From: Roseovarius mucosus DSM 17069
Lineage (GTDB): Bacteria > Pseudomonadota > Alphaproteobacteria > Rhodobacterales > Rhodobacteraceae
Assembly (NCBI RefSeq): GCF_000768555.3
Contig: NZ_KN293982.1
Coordinates: forward strand, 1 to 45,543
Reading direction: 5' to 3'
Length of the DNA: 45,543 nt
Of this stretch, positions 1 to 8,911 are shown piece after piece. Numbering within the stretch: the stretch's first letter is position 1; the number at the start of each line of letters is the position of its first letter. Position numbers and translations under genes: made by a program. The notes beneath the pieces are model-generated. The model was not told the origin of the DNA, searched no databases, and saw nothing but the letters and a program-made list of their open reading frames with translations.

Positions 1-123
1 GACGGAAGACTGTCAGCCCGACACCTCAATGCAGCTTGAACCCCAGATGCTTTCCACTCCCCAGTGACACGTGCTGTCGATCTGAAGCGTTGGCCATTGC
101 TTGAAAACTGATCCTGGTAAACT

Positions 124-146
124 GGGCTTTCGCCCATTTTATGGGC
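124..146 (+). promoter_or_regulatory. Two overlapping small hairpins upstream of nasT
   Basis: GGGC (124-127) can pair with GCCC (132-135) over a TTTC loop. Alternatively GCCCAT (132-137) can pair with ATGGGC (141-146) over TTT. The two folds share 132-135 and exclude each other. This could be a small attenuator or operator ahead of nasT, or chance. I see no convincing promoter hexamers and no gene in positions 1-190. Confidence 0.25.
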
Positions 147-241
147 ACACTGTTTGAGGTGGACATATTCTGTAAAGGAACCGTGTCCGTTTGATCGTCA
201 ATCAATTGCATCCTCCACAAGAACCATTGCAGTTCCAGATC

Positions 242-826
242 ATGAAAAACTCGATCCGAATTGTCGTCGTCGAACAGGACCGCGACAGAGCCTTGGCAAT
301 TGTTGACGCCCTGAAAGACGCCTGCGCCTGTGACGTCCTGGTTGTCGGCGATTCCAGTGGCCTGGAGCGGAAGATCGCGGGGTACGGCCCCGATATTGTC
401 CTGATTGATATCGACAATCCGACCCGCGATATTTTAGAGGAACTGACCCTTGCCTCCGGGCCGCTGGAGCGTCCTGTGGCGATGTTTGTCTCGGGCAATT
501 CCGATGGGCTGGCGGCAGCTGCCATTGAGGCGGGCGTTTCCGCTTATGTGGTTGACGGTCTGGCACCAGAGCGCCTCAAGCCCGTGATGGAGACCGCGAT
601 TGCGCGCTTTGCCATGGTGCGGCAGATGCGCAATGAATTGGCCGAGACGCGGCGTGCCCTGGAAGAGCGCAAGATCATTGATCGCGCCAAGGGACTGTTG
701 ATGAAGGCCAAGGGCATTGATGAAGATGCGGCCTATGCGCTCTTGCGCAAGACCGCCATGGATCGGGGGCGCCGGGTCGCCGATGTTGCGGAGGCGCTTG
801 TGACGGCAGCGGGGCTTTTGGGATGA
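242..826 (+). CDS. nasT: NasT, ANTAR-domain nitrate/nitrite antitermination regulator
   Basis: This is a cytoplasmic RNA-binding antiterminator of the AmiR/NasT family. The N-terminal part (about residues 1-120) is a receiver-like domain starting RIVVVEQDRDRA. The C-terminal 55 residues are an ANTAR domain (RRALEERKIIDRAKGLLMKA, then a segment ending VADVAEALV). The start at 242 gives 194 residues and begins where the family normally does. An in-frame TTG at 191 with AAGGAA ten bases ahead would add 17 residues, so the start is uncertain. Its stop overlaps the nasS start (ATGA), implying translational coupling. In known systems NasS holds NasT inactive until nitrate or nitrite binds NasS; NasT then binds paired hexaloop hairpins in the nas leader RNA. 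Such hairpins lie at 2096-2161 in this window. Confidence 0.9.
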   Translation: MKNSIRIVVVEQDRDRALAIVDALKDACACDVLVVGDSSGLERKIAGYGPDIVLIDIDNPTRDILEELTLASGPLERPVAMFVSGNSDGLAAAAIEAGVSAYVVDGLAPERLKPVMETAIARFAMVRQMRNELAETRRALEERKIIDRAKGLLMKAKGIDEDAAYALLRKTAMDRGRRVADVAEALVTAAGLLG

Positions 827-1995
827 CGCGGGTCACGGTTCCTGTCGCCTATATGCCGCTGGTTGATGCGGCCCCTCTGATTGTCGCGCAGGAGATGGGG
901 TTTGCGCATGCCGAAGGTATTGCGCTTGATCTGATAGCCGCGCCGTCCTGGTCTTCGGTTCGCGATATGCTGGCGTTTGGGCGGGTTGATGCGGCGCATA
1001 TGCTTTCACCTGTTCCCGTGGCCATGGCCATGGGGCTGGGCGGTGTGGCGACAGCGATGAGCGCGCTTTCGGTGCTGTCGGTCAATGGTAACGTCATCGG
1101 CGTGGGGAAACCGCTTGAGGACCGGCTCCGGTCCATCGGCTTTGAGTTTGATTTCGCAGATCCTGCGAAGGCCGCCCGTGCCTTGGCCGAGGTTCGGCAG
1201 GGGCCGATCACCTTTGGCGTGCCCTTCCCGTTTTCCATGCATGTCGAACTGTTGCGCTATTGGAGTGCTGCAACCGACCTTGGTGCTGATGGCATCGTGA
1301 TCCGCACCGTGCCCCCACCGCTGATGGCGAACGCCTTGGCGGCAGGTGATATCGACGCCTTTTGCGTGGGTGAGCCGTGGGGTTCGGTGGCGGTGGAGCA
1401 GGGCGCCGGTGCGCTTTTGTTGCCCGGCGTCGCGATCTGGAGCTTTGCGCCCGAAAAGGTGTTGGCCGTGCGCACCGAGTGGGCCGAGACCGAGCCGGAC
1501 CTCACGGGACGGCTGATGCGCGCCGTGTGGCGGGCCGGCCGCTGGCTCGCCGATCCTGATGCAAGGCTGACGGCCGCGACCCTGTTGTCGCGAAAATCCT
1601 ATCTGGATCTTTCGCCCGAACTGATCGACCGGGCGCTGTCGGGGCATCTTGTGGTGTCGGACCGCGGCGAGCAGCGCCGGGTCGATGGCTTTTTGATGTT
1701 TCATCATGGTGCGGCGAATTTTCCCTGGCGCAGTCAGGCAAAGTGGATTGGCCAGCATCTTGCGCAATACCACGGCACTCGCACCAAAGCGGATATCGAC
1801 GTCATAGCCAAGGTCTATCGCGCTGATCTGTACCGCATGCACATGGGCATGACCGGCAGTGACATGCCCGGCGCCTCCGAGAAAGTCGAAGGGGCGATTC
1901 TGCATGCGACCCCTGTGGCATCGGCGGGTGGTACGTTGACGCTCCTGCCCAATCGCTTTTTTGATGCACAGGTTTTTGACTTTCACCTGGATTGA
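823..1995 (+). CDS. nasS: NasS, cytoplasmic nitrate/nitrite sensor (NrtA-like)
   Basis: A 390-residue homologue of the nitrate-binding protein NrtA with no signal peptide (it starts MTRVTVPVAYMPLVDAAPL), so it should stay in the cytoplasm. It shares with the NrtA encoded at 2263 the motifs HVELLRYW / HNYELRYW, VxPPPxM and FCVGEPWxxxAV / YCVGEPWxxQAV, which supports common ancestry and a nitrate/nitrite pocket. In the NasS-NasT system the protein sequesters NasT when ligand is absent. The ATGA overlap with nasT fits stoichiometric co-production. No frameshift or missing segment is seen. The gene ends 267 bases before nrtA, and that gap contains the regulatory leader. Confidence 0.9.
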   Translation: MTRVTVPVAYMPLVDAAPLIVAQEMGFAHAEGIALDLIAAPSWSSVRDMLAFGRVDAAHMLSPVPVAMAMGLGGVATAMSALSVLSVNGNVIGVGKPLEDRLRSIGFEFDFADPAKAARALAEVRQGPITFGVPFPFSMHVELLRYWSAATDLGADGIVIRTVPPPLMANALAAGDIDAFCVGEPWGSVAVEQGAGALLLPGVAIWSFAPEKVLAVRTEWAETEPDLTGRLMRAVWRAGRWLADPDARLTAATLLSRKSYLDLSPELIDRALSGHLVVSDRGEQRRVDGFLMFHHGAANFPWRSQAKWIGQHLAQYHGTRTKADIDVIAKVYRADLYRMHMGMTGSDMPGASEKVEGAILHATPVASAGGTLTLLPNRFFDAQVFDFHLD

Positions 1996-2095
1996 CCGTC
2001 GCTTTTTTGTGCAGATGAGAAAAGTGCCGGTGATCTGACACCTTTCCCCGCGAATTATATGGAAAGCTTTGCTGCGTTGCGGCATCGTTTGACCG

Positions 2096-2161
2096 TGCTC
2101 GCAACGATGTGAGCAAATCGAATTCCTCCCAGGATCGGGACACTCTGAGCAGGGCCGCTCA
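2096..2161 (+). promoter_or_regulatory. NasT-target dual-hairpin leader RNA (ANTAR motif) of the nrt-nir-nas operon
   Basis: Two stem-loops with six-base loops carrying A at position 1 and G at position 4, the known signature of ANTAR targets, lie in the nasS-nrtA gap. P1: TGCTCGC (2096-2102) pairs with GTGAGCA (2109-2115) around AACGAT. P2: TGAGC (2146-2150) pairs with GCTCA (2157-2161) around AGGGCC. The P2 loop and its 3' arm are also the 5' arm of the terminator hairpin at 2151-2199, so P2 and terminator cannot coexist. This is the arrangement expected if NasT binding prevents termination. The fold is read by eye; the NasT link is inference from family knowledge. Confidence 0.75.
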
Positions 2162-2233
2162 CTCTCCGCCGGTATCATCCGGTGGTCAGTGTCGGCCCTA
2201 TTTCTGTTCTTGTTCGGTCTTGTCTTTTTCCCG
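2151..2233 (+). terminator. Conditional terminator (attenuator) in the nrtA leader
   Basis: AGGGCCG (2151-2157) pairs perfectly with CGGCCCT (2193-2199). Inside it CACT (2160-2163) pairs with AGTG (2188-2191), and CCGCCGG (2166-2172) pairs with CCGGTGG (2179-2185), giving about 18 pairs closed by a TATCAT loop. A T-rich stretch follows (2200-2233) with many short T runs and a final run of five. It sits 30 bases before the nrtA ribosome binding site. It would stop transcription unless the P2 hairpin of the leader forms first. Confidence 0.7.
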
Positions 2234-2262
2234 ACAGACCGGGCGCTTTGAAAGGATACACC

Positions 2263-3630
2263 ATGAGAAGGCTCCTTCTGAGCTTTGCCGCCACCACGGC
2301 TCTGGCCAGCCCGTCATTTGCCGAATTGCTTGATCTCGAAAAAGACGAACTGACCTTTGGCTTTATCAAACTGACCGATATGGCGCCGCTCGCGGTGGCC
2401 TATGATCAAGGCTATTTTCTTGACGAGGGATTGTTTGTCACGCTGGAGGCGCAGGCCAACTGGAAGGTGCTTCTGGATGGTGTGATCGACGGTCAACTGG
2501 ATGGTGCGCATATGCTGGCCGGTCAGCCGCTGGCGGCGACGATCGGTTACGGGACGCAGGCGCATATCGTCACGCCCTTCTCGATGGACCTGAACGGCAA
2601 CGGCATCACCGTGTCAAACAAGGTCTGGGAGATGATGCGCCCGCATATCCCGTCTATGGATGATGGCCGTCCACAGCACCCGATTTCCGCCAAGGCGCTG
2701 GTGCCCGTGATCGAGGACTACAACGCCAGAGGTGAGGCTTTCAACATGGGAATGGTGTTTCCCGTGTCGACCCACAATTATGAACTGCGCTACTGGCTGG
2801 CCGCCGGCGGCATCAATCCGGGGTTTTACAGCCCCGACAACATCTCGGGCCAGATCGAGGCGGATGTCTTTCTGTCGGTCACCCCGCCACCGCAGATGCC
2901 TGCCACGTTGGAGGCGGGGACGATCCACGGCTATTGCGTCGGCGAGCCGTGGAATCAGCAGGCGGTGTTCAAGGGGATCGGCGTGCCGGTCATAACCGAT
3001 TACCAGCTGTGGAAGAACAATCCCGAAAAGGTCTTTGGTCTGACCGAAGAGTTCACCGAACAGAACCCGAACACAACGCTGGCCATCACCAAGGCATTGA
3101 TCCGGGCCGCCATGTGGCTCGATGAGAACGACAATGCCAACCGCGCGCAAGCCGTGGAGATCCTCAGCCGCCCGGAATATGTCGGCGCGGATTACGAGGT
3201 GATCGCCAACTCGATGACCGGCTTTTTCGAATTCGAGAAGGGCGACAAGCGCGACATCCCGGATTTCAACGTGTTCTTCCGGTACAACGCGACCTATCCG
3301 TTCTATTCCGATGCGGTGTGGTATCTGACACAGATGCGCCGCTGGGGGCAGATAGACGAGGCCAAGCCGGACACCTGGTATGACGAGGTTGCCAAGTCGG
3401 TTTACAAGCCCGACATCTACCTTGAGGCGGCGCGTCTTCTGGTCGACGAAGGCCTGGCCAACGAGGCGGATTTTCCCTGGGACAGCGACGGCTACAAAGA
3501 ACCGACGCCCGCGGCTGATATCATCGACGCCATTCCCTATGACGGGCGCGCGCCCAATGCCTATCTCGACAGCCTGCCGATCGGCCTGAAGGGCGAGCAG
3601 ACGGTCGATGGCAATGAGGTCAAGGGCTGA
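2263..3630 (+). CDS. nrtA: NrtA, periplasmic nitrate/nitrite-binding protein of ABC transporter
   Basis: A 455-residue solute-binding protein of the NrtA/CmpA family. It has a classical signal peptide of about 22 residues ([20 protein letters not shown], then [14 protein letters not shown]), so the mature protein is periplasmic. Motifs typical of the family are visible: [46 protein letters not shown] and [13 protein letters not shown]. The ATG at 2263 is chosen because GAAAGGA lies seven bases ahead and the signal peptide starts there; longer in-frame starts upstream fall inside the leader terminator. It is followed after 75 bases by nrtB, with a stable hairpin between. Expression is expected to depend on the NasT leader. 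Confidence 0.93.
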   Translation: MRRLLLSFAATTALASPSFAELLDLEKDELTFGFIKLTDMAPLAVAYDQGYFLDEGLFVTLEAQANWKVLLDGVIDGQLDGAHMLAGQPLAATIGYGTQAHIVTPFSMDLNGNGITVSNKVWEMMRPHIPSMDDGRPQHPISAKALVPVIEDYNARGEAFNMGMVFPVSTHNYELRYWLAAGGINPGFYSPDNISGQIEADVFLSVTPPPQMPATLEAGTIHGYCVGEPWNQQAVFKGIGVPVITDYQLWKNNPEKVFGLTEEFTEQNPNTTLAITKALIRAAMWLDENDNANRAQAVEILSRPEYVGADYEVIANSMTGFFEFEKGDKRDIPDFNVFFRYNATYPFYSDAVWYLTQMRRWGQIDEAKPDTWYDEVAKSVYKPDIYLEAARLLVDEGLANEADFPWDSDGYKEPTPAADIIDAIPYDGRAPNAYLDSLPIGLKGEQTVDGNEVKG

Positions 3631-3655
3631 TCCGCGCCTGCAAACACGCTGTGCT

Positions 3656-3670
3656 CCGGGCTTGGCCCGG
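3656..3670 (+). other. Intercistronic hairpin between nrtA and nrtB
   Basis: CCGGGC (3656-3661) and GCCCGG (3665-3670) form a six-pair stem with a TTG loop in the 75-base gap. No clean T run follows, so it is more likely a 3'-end stabiliser that keeps nrtA mRNA abundant relative to the membrane genes than a full terminator. A similar hairpin follows the other binding-protein gene of this window (32367-32389). Confidence 0.45.
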
Positions 3671-3705
3671 GGCCTTTCTCTCTCGCCGAGGAGGACATGT
3701 GAGAC

Positions 3706-4782
3706 ATGACAACCGTTGATCCCAATTTCACCGAAACAAAAGACCGCGAGGCGCGTCGCGCCCGGCTTTTTACCCGTATCAATGCGGCTGATAAATGGTT
3801 CCAGGTTCTGGGCCTGTCCTGGCTGACACCTGTTCTGAGGGCCGCAGCCGGCGACAACCCGACCGCGCAGTTGAAGGAAATCTGGCGGCTTCTGGCGGTT
3901 CCGGTCATCGCGATTGTCGTTTTCCTGATGCTCTGGGGCACGCTGGCGCCGAAAGTGCAGACATCGCTTGGTGCGGTTCCCGGACCTGCTCAGGTCTGGG
4001 CCGAGGCTGTCAACCTGCACGAGGATGCGCTGGCCAAGGCCGACAGCAAGGCCCGGTTTGACGCGCAGGTCGCGCAGTTGAACGAACGCCGTGTCCAACA
4101 AGGGCAGGAGCCGGTTGAGCGCGCATATACCGGGGCGCCGACGTATTACCAGCAGATCTGGACCTCTATTCAGACGGTGTTCTTTGGCTTCTTGATTGCA
4201 ACGGTGGTCGCCGTGCCGCTTGGGATCGCCGCGGGTCTGTCGCCGATCGCCAATGCCGCGCTGAACCCGCTGATCCAGATCTTCAAGCCGGTCTCGCCGC
4301 TGGCATGGTTGCCGATCGTGACGATGATCGTCTCGGCGCTGGCGGCCTCCAATGACGGGGTCTTGGCCAAGAGCTTTGTCATTTCGGCGGTGACCGTGAC
4401 GCTCTGTTCGCTTTGGCCGACGCTGATCAACACCGCCCTTGGCGTGGCGAGCATCGACAAGGATCTGGTGAACGTCTCGAAGGTGCTCAAGATGAACACC
4501 TGGACCAAGATCACCAAGCTGGTCCTGCCGTCGGCCCTGCCTTTGATCTTTACCGGTTTGCGTCTGTCGCTTGGCGTGGGCTGGATGGTGTTGATCGCGG
4601 CTGAAATGCTGGCGCAGAACCCCGGTCTGGGCAAGTTCATCTGGGACGAATTCCAGAACGGCTCCAGCTCCAGCCTCGCCAGGATCATGGTCGCGGTCCT
4701 GAGCATCGGCATCATCGGCTTCCTGCTGGACCGTGTGATGTATGCGCTGCAATCGCTCTTTACCTTTACGAACAACCGGTGA
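3706..4782 (+). CDS. nrtB: NrtB, nitrate ABC transporter permease
   Basis: A 358-residue inner-membrane permease of the BPD-transporter type. A first hydrophobic helix covers about residues 65-85 (VPVIAIVVFLMLWGTL). A hydrophilic, Ala/Glu/Gln-rich stretch of roughly 60 residues follows, and then the core helices from about residue 150 onward. The EAA-like coupling loop that contacts the ATPase is visible as SKVLKMNTWTKITKLVLPSA, followed by LPLIFTGLRLSLGVGW. The start at 3706 has a GAGGAGG Shine-Dalgarno about 12 bases ahead. The stop overlaps the region of the next start, indicating coupling to the ATPase gene. It is expected to form the nitrate/nitrite channel with NrtA and the fused ATPase. 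Confidence 0.92.
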   Translation: MTTVDPNFTETKDREARRARLFTRINAADKWFQVLGLSWLTPVLRAAAGDNPTAQLKEIWRLLAVPVIAIVVFLMLWGTLAPKVQTSLGAVPGPAQVWAEAVNLHEDALAKADSKARFDAQVAQLNERRVQQGQEPVERAYTGAPTYYQQIWTSIQTVFFGFLIATVVAVPLGIAAGLSPIANAALNPLIQIFKPVSPLAWLPIVTMIVSALAASNDGVLAKSFVISAVTVTLCSLWPTLINTALGVASIDKDLVNVSKVLKMNTWTKITKLVLPSALPLIFTGLRLSLGVGWMVLIAAEMLAQNPGLGKFIWDEFQNGSSSSLARIMVAVLSIGIIGFLLDRVMYALQSLFTFTNNR

Positions 4783-4787
4783 GCGCC

Positions 4788-6473
4788 ATGGGGATTTTGA
4801 CACTCGACAAGGTAAGCCAAAGCTATGGCACTGGTGCGCATGCCAGCCATGTGCTCAACGATATCAACCTGGACGTGCAGGAGGGCGAGTTCCTGGTTCT
4901 GCTCGGCTTTTCCGGGACAGGTAAGACGACGCTGATCAACCTGATGGCGGGGCTTGAAACGCCCGCCAAGGGCAAGGTCACCTTCAAGGGCGCGCCGATT
5001 ACAGAGCCCGCCCCGGAACGCGGCGTGATTTTCCAAAACTATTCCCTGATGCCGTGGCTGACGGTGAACGGCAATGTCCGGCTGGCCGTTGACACGGTTT
5101 TCCCCGGTCTGTCGAAGGCGGAAAAGGCCGAGAAGGTCGCGCATTACATCAAGATGGTAGGGCTGAGCCACGCCGCCACGCGCCGTCCAGCAGAGTTGTC
5201 GGGCGGCATGCGCCAGCGGGTGAACGTGGCCCGCGCTCTGGCCATGAACCCGGAAATGCTGCTGTTGGACGAACCTCTCTCGGCGCTGGATGCGCTGACG
5301 CGGGCCAATCTTGCCGATGAGATCGAGGGCATCTGGCAGGCCGACAGGAAGACCTGCGTTCTGATCACCAATGACGTGGACGAGGCGATTATCCTCGCGG
5401 ACCGCATCATCGCGCTGAACCCGGACGGCACGCTTGGGACAGAGTTCAAGGTGACCATTCCGCGCCCGCGCGACCGGACCCGAATGAACACGAACGAGAC
5501 GTTCAAGCGTCTGCGTGCGGATGTGACCAAGTATCTGATGGAAGTCGGGATCGAGGCCAAGGTCGAGGGAACGCGGCATTTGCCGAACGTGACGCCGATC
5601 CACGGTGTGCCGGCAGCGGTCAAGGAGGCGCAGCACGGTCTGATCGAAAACCGGTTCCTCGATTTTTCTCAGCTGCACAAGGTCTATCCGACGTCGCAAG
5701 GGCCGCTGACGGTGGTAGAGAATTTTGATCTGAAGATCGACAGGGGCGAGTTCATTTCGCTGATCGGGCACTCGGGCTGCGGCAAATCCACGGTGCTGAC
5801 CATGGCTGCCGGTTTGAACCCGATCTCAAAGGGGGCGATCAAGCTGGACGGGCGTCATGTGGAGGGGGCGGACCCTGAACGCGCGGTGGTGTTCCAGTCG
5901 CCGAACCTCTTCCCATGGCTGTCGGCGCGCGAGAACTGCGCCATCGGGGTCAACAAGGTATACCCGAAGGCGTCTCAGGCCGAACGGCAGGATGTGGTGG
6001 AGTACTACCTTGAACGCGTCGGTCTGAGCGATGCGATGGACAAGCCTGCCAGCGATATGTCGAACGGCATGCAGCAGCGCGTGGGGATCGCGCGGGCCTT
6101 TGCCCTGTCGCCGAAACTTCTGCTTCTGGATGAACCCTTCGGCATGCTCGACAGTCTTACCCGCTGGGAATTGCAGGAAGTGCTGATGGAGGTCTGGAGC
6201 AGGACCAAGGTCACGGCGATCTGTGTCACCCATGACGTCGACGAGGCGATCCTGTTGGCGGACCGGGTCGTCATGATGACCAACGGTCCGAAGGCCACCA
6301 TCGGCAAGATCACCCATGTGAGTTTGCCGCGCCCGCGCACTCGCAAGGCCCTGTTGGAGCATCCTGATTACTATGCCTATCGTCAGGAGGTTCTTGATTT
6401 CCTTGAAGACTACGAACACGGGGCGACACCAAAGCCCAAACTCGCGGCCCCAAAGGCCGTCGCGGCGGAGTGA
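4788..6473 (+). CDS. nrtC: Fused double-ATPase subunit of the nitrate ABC transporter (NrtC-NrtD type)
   Basis: 561 residues containing two complete ABC ATPase domains, which in cyanobacterial systems are on separate NrtC and NrtD proteins. Domain 1 (about residues 1-260): Walker A GFSGTGKTT, Q-loop FQNYSLMPW, signature LSGGMRQRV, Walker B LLLDEPLSALD, and a switch region ITNDVDEA in which the usual His is Asn. Domain 2 (about 285-540): Walker A GHSGCGKST, Q-loop FQSPNLFPW, altered signature MSNGMQQRV, Walker B LLLDEPFGMLD, and a normal THDVDEA. There is no NrtA-like C-terminal regulatory domain as in cyanobacterial NrtC. The start at 4788 is preferred because GGTGAG, overlapping the nrtB stop, serves as ribosome binding site; a GTG at 4779 is possible. 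Confidence 0.9.
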   Translation: MGILTLDKVSQSYGTGAHASHVLNDINLDVQEGEFLVLLGFSGTGKTTLINLMAGLETPAKGKVTFKGAPITEPAPERGVIFQNYSLMPWLTVNGNVRLAVDTVFPGLSKAEKAEKVAHYIKMVGLSHAATRRPAELSGGMRQRVNVARALAMNPEMLLLDEPLSALDALTRANLADEIEGIWQADRKTCVLITNDVDEAIILADRIIALNPDGTLGTEFKVTIPRPRDRTRMNTNETFKRLRADVTKYLMEVGIEAKVEGTRHLPNVTPIHGVPAAVKEAQHGLIENRFLDFSQLHKVYPTSQGPLTVVENFDLKIDRGEFISLIGHSGCGKSTVLTMAAGLNPISKGAIKLDGRHVEGADPERAVVFQSPNLFPWLSARENCAIGVNKVYPKASQAERQDVVEYYLERVGLSDAMDKPASDMSNGMQQRVGIARAFALSPKLLLLDEPFGMLDSLTRWELQEVLMEVWSRTKVTAICVTHDVDEAILLADRVVMMTNGPKATIGKITHVSLPRPRTRKALLEHPDYYAYRQEVLDFLEDYEHGATPKPKLAAPKAVAAE

Positions 6474-6477
6474 AGAC

Positions 6478-8911
6478 ATGACCCAGAAACTTGTTATCAT
6501 CGGTGCCGGCATGGCGTCTGGCCGGGTCATCGAGACCCTGGTCGAGACCGCCCCCGACGTCTTCGACATCACGCTGTTCAACGCCGAGCCGCGGGGGAAC
6601 TACAATCGCATCATGCTCAGTCCCGTCTTGTCTGGCGAGAAGTCGTACGAGGATATCGTCACTCATGGTGACGACTGGTACGCACAGCACCGCGTGACCT
6701 GCCGGTTCGGCGAGCATGTGGTGAAAATCGACCCCGAGAGGAAGGTCGTCGAAGGGCAAAACGGGCCTGTGTCCTATGACAAGCTGGTGATCGCGACCGG
6801 CTCGGCCCCCTTTATCATCCCGGTCCCCGGCAAGGATCTTCCGAGCGTCATCACCTACAGGGATCTCGACGATACCAACGCGATGATCGAGACCGCCGAG
6901 AAGGGGGGCACTGCCGTGGTCATCGGCGGTGGCCTGTTGGGTCTTGAGGCGGCGGCGGGGCTGGCCGAACGCGGCATGGCGGTCACCGTCGTGCATCTGA
7001 TGGGGCATTTGATGGAGCGCCAACTGGATGAGGCCGCCGGATATCTGCTGCGCAAGGACCTGGAAAAGCGCGGCATCACGATCCGCACGCAGGCCTCGAC
7101 CAAGGCGATCATCGGCAAGGACCGCGCCGAGGCGGTGGTTCTGGAAAGCGGTGAAAACCCTGTCTGCCGATCTGGTGGTCATGGCTGTCGGCATCCGCCC
7201 CGAGACGCGGCTGGCGACGGATGCGGGCCTTGACGTCGCGCGCGGGATCGAGGTGAGCGCGCAGATGCAGACCTCGGACCCCGATATCTTTGCCGTCGGC
7301 GAATGCGTGGAGTTCGATGGCACCCTGTTTGGCCTTGTCGCGCCGCTTTACGATCAGGCGAGGGTTCTGGCCCGCACGCTTCTGAACGAGCCCGACGCCT
7401 TTGTCGTGAAGGATACCGCGACCAAGCTCAAGGTAACGGGCTGTGATCTGTTCAGCGCCGGGGACTTTGCCGAAGCCGAGGGTCGCGAGGACATCGTGCT
7501 GCGCGATCCCGGCAGAGGCATCTACAAGCGGCTGGTGATCGAAGATGACCGGCTGATCGGTGCGGTCATGTATGGCGATACCGCCGATGGCAACTGGTTC
7601 TTCGGTCTGATCAAGGATGAGACCGACATCTCGGAGATGCGCGAGACGCTAGTCTTTGGCCCGGCCTATCAGGGGGGTGCCTCTGCGGACCCTCTCTCAG
7701 CCGTTGCAGCATTGCCGCGTGATGCGGAGATTTGTGGCTGCAACGGCATATGCAAGGGCACCATCGTGGATGCAATCGAAGGCGGCGCAGCCGATCTGGG
7801 CGCGGTGCGGGCCACAACCAAGGCCAGCGCGTCCTGCGGGACCTGCACCGGGCTGGTGGAACAATTGTTGCAGGTCACGCTTGACGATGATTTTCAGATG
7901 CCTGCCGCGCAGCCGATCTGCGGCTGCTGTGATCTGACACATGAGGATCTGCGCCGCCTGATCAAATCGAAGCCGTTGAAATCGCAGGACGCGGTCTGGC
8001 AAGAGCTTGGCTGGACGACCCGCAATGGCTGTCATGTCTGTCGCCCGGCGGTGAATTTCTACCTGCTCGCCGACTGGCCGCTGGAGTATCGGGACGACCC
8101 GCAAAGCCGCTTCGTGAATGAACGCAAGCACGCCAATATCCAGAAGGACGGCACGTTTTCGGTGGTGCCGCGCATGTGGGGCGGCATCACCAACCCGCGC
8201 GAGTTGCGCGCCATCGCCGACGCGGCGGACAAGTACAACGTGCCCACTGTGAAGGTCACCGGCGGCCAGCGGATCGACCTGCTGGGTGTCAAGGGCGAGG
8301 ATCTGCCGCATATCTGGGCGGATCTGAACAGGGCCGGGATGGTGTCCGGGCACGCCTATTCCAAGGGGCTGCGCACGGTAAAGACCTGTGTCGGCACCGA
8401 TCACTGCCGCTTTGGCACGCAGGACAGCACCGGGCTTGGCATCAAGCTCGAACAGATGTTGTGGGGGTCGTGGACGCCGCACAAGGTCAAGCTGGCGGTG
8501 TCGGGCTGCCCGCGAAACTGTGCCGAGGCGACCTGCAAGGATGTCGGCATCATCTGTGTCGACAGCGGGTATCAGGTCGGTGTTGCCGGTGCCGCTGGAA
8601 TGGATTTGAAGGAAACCGAGCGTTTGTGCGATGTCGCGACAGAGCAGGAGGCCATCGATGTGACGGTCGCCTTTATCCAGCTTTATCGTGAAAACGCCAG
8701 ATACCTCGACCGGCCTTACAAATGGGTGGCCAAGGTCGGGCTTGATTGGGTCAAGGGCCGCGTCGTTGACAATCTGGACGAGCGCGCGCGATTGATCGCG
8801 GCGTTTGAACTGTCGCAGTCGATCTACCGCAGGGACCCCTGGGCAGACCACGCCAAGCGGGTCGAGGCCTATCAGCCGCTAGCCGACCTGACATTGGAGG
8901 CCGCAGAATGA
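6478..8911 (+). pseudogene. nirB: NirB, NADH-dependent nitrite reductase large subunit, frameshifted
   Basis: The homologous product runs in frame 1 from 6478 to about 7157 and then in frame 2 to 8911. The break is at GGTGAAAACCC (7151 onward); removing one A of the run 7154-7157 restores a continuous protein of about 810 residues (LESGET then LSADLVVMAVG). As written, translation ends 286 codons downstream of the ATG start or sooner in unrelated sequence. Domains in order: FAD/NAD(P)-binding oxidoreductase (VIIGAGMASG; VVIGGGLLGLEAA), two BFD-like iron-sulfur regions (CGCNGICKG...CGTC; CGCC...CxxC), and sulfite/nitrite reductase domains with the siroheme/4Fe-4S cysteines TCVGTDHC and GCPRNC. 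It begins four bases after the ATPase gene and overlaps nirD. It is either a true lesion or a homopolymer sequencing error. Confidence 0.88.

Noticed and set aside
2127..2140. TCCC-AGGATC-GGGA stem as the second ANTAR hairpin
   Set aside because: The loop has A at position 1 but not G at position 4, and the stem has only four pairs. TGAGC-AGGGCC-GCTCA fits the rule and overlaps the terminator as expected.
2614..4803. A 729-codon open frame on the minus strand across nrtA-nrtB
   Set aside because: It lies antisense to two clear genes in high-GC DNA and its translation is Arg/His/Gln-rich with no recognisable domain. It is a shadow frame.
4170..5771. A 533-codon minus-strand open frame across nrtB and the ATPase gene
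   Set aside because: Antisense to well-conserved ABC transporter sequence; no family features, biased composition.
6373..6477. N-terminal extension of NirB from 6373
   Set aside because: The extra 35 residues overlap the ATPase gene and are not NirB-like. The ATG at 6478 begins MTQKLVIIGAG, the normal nucleotide-binding start.
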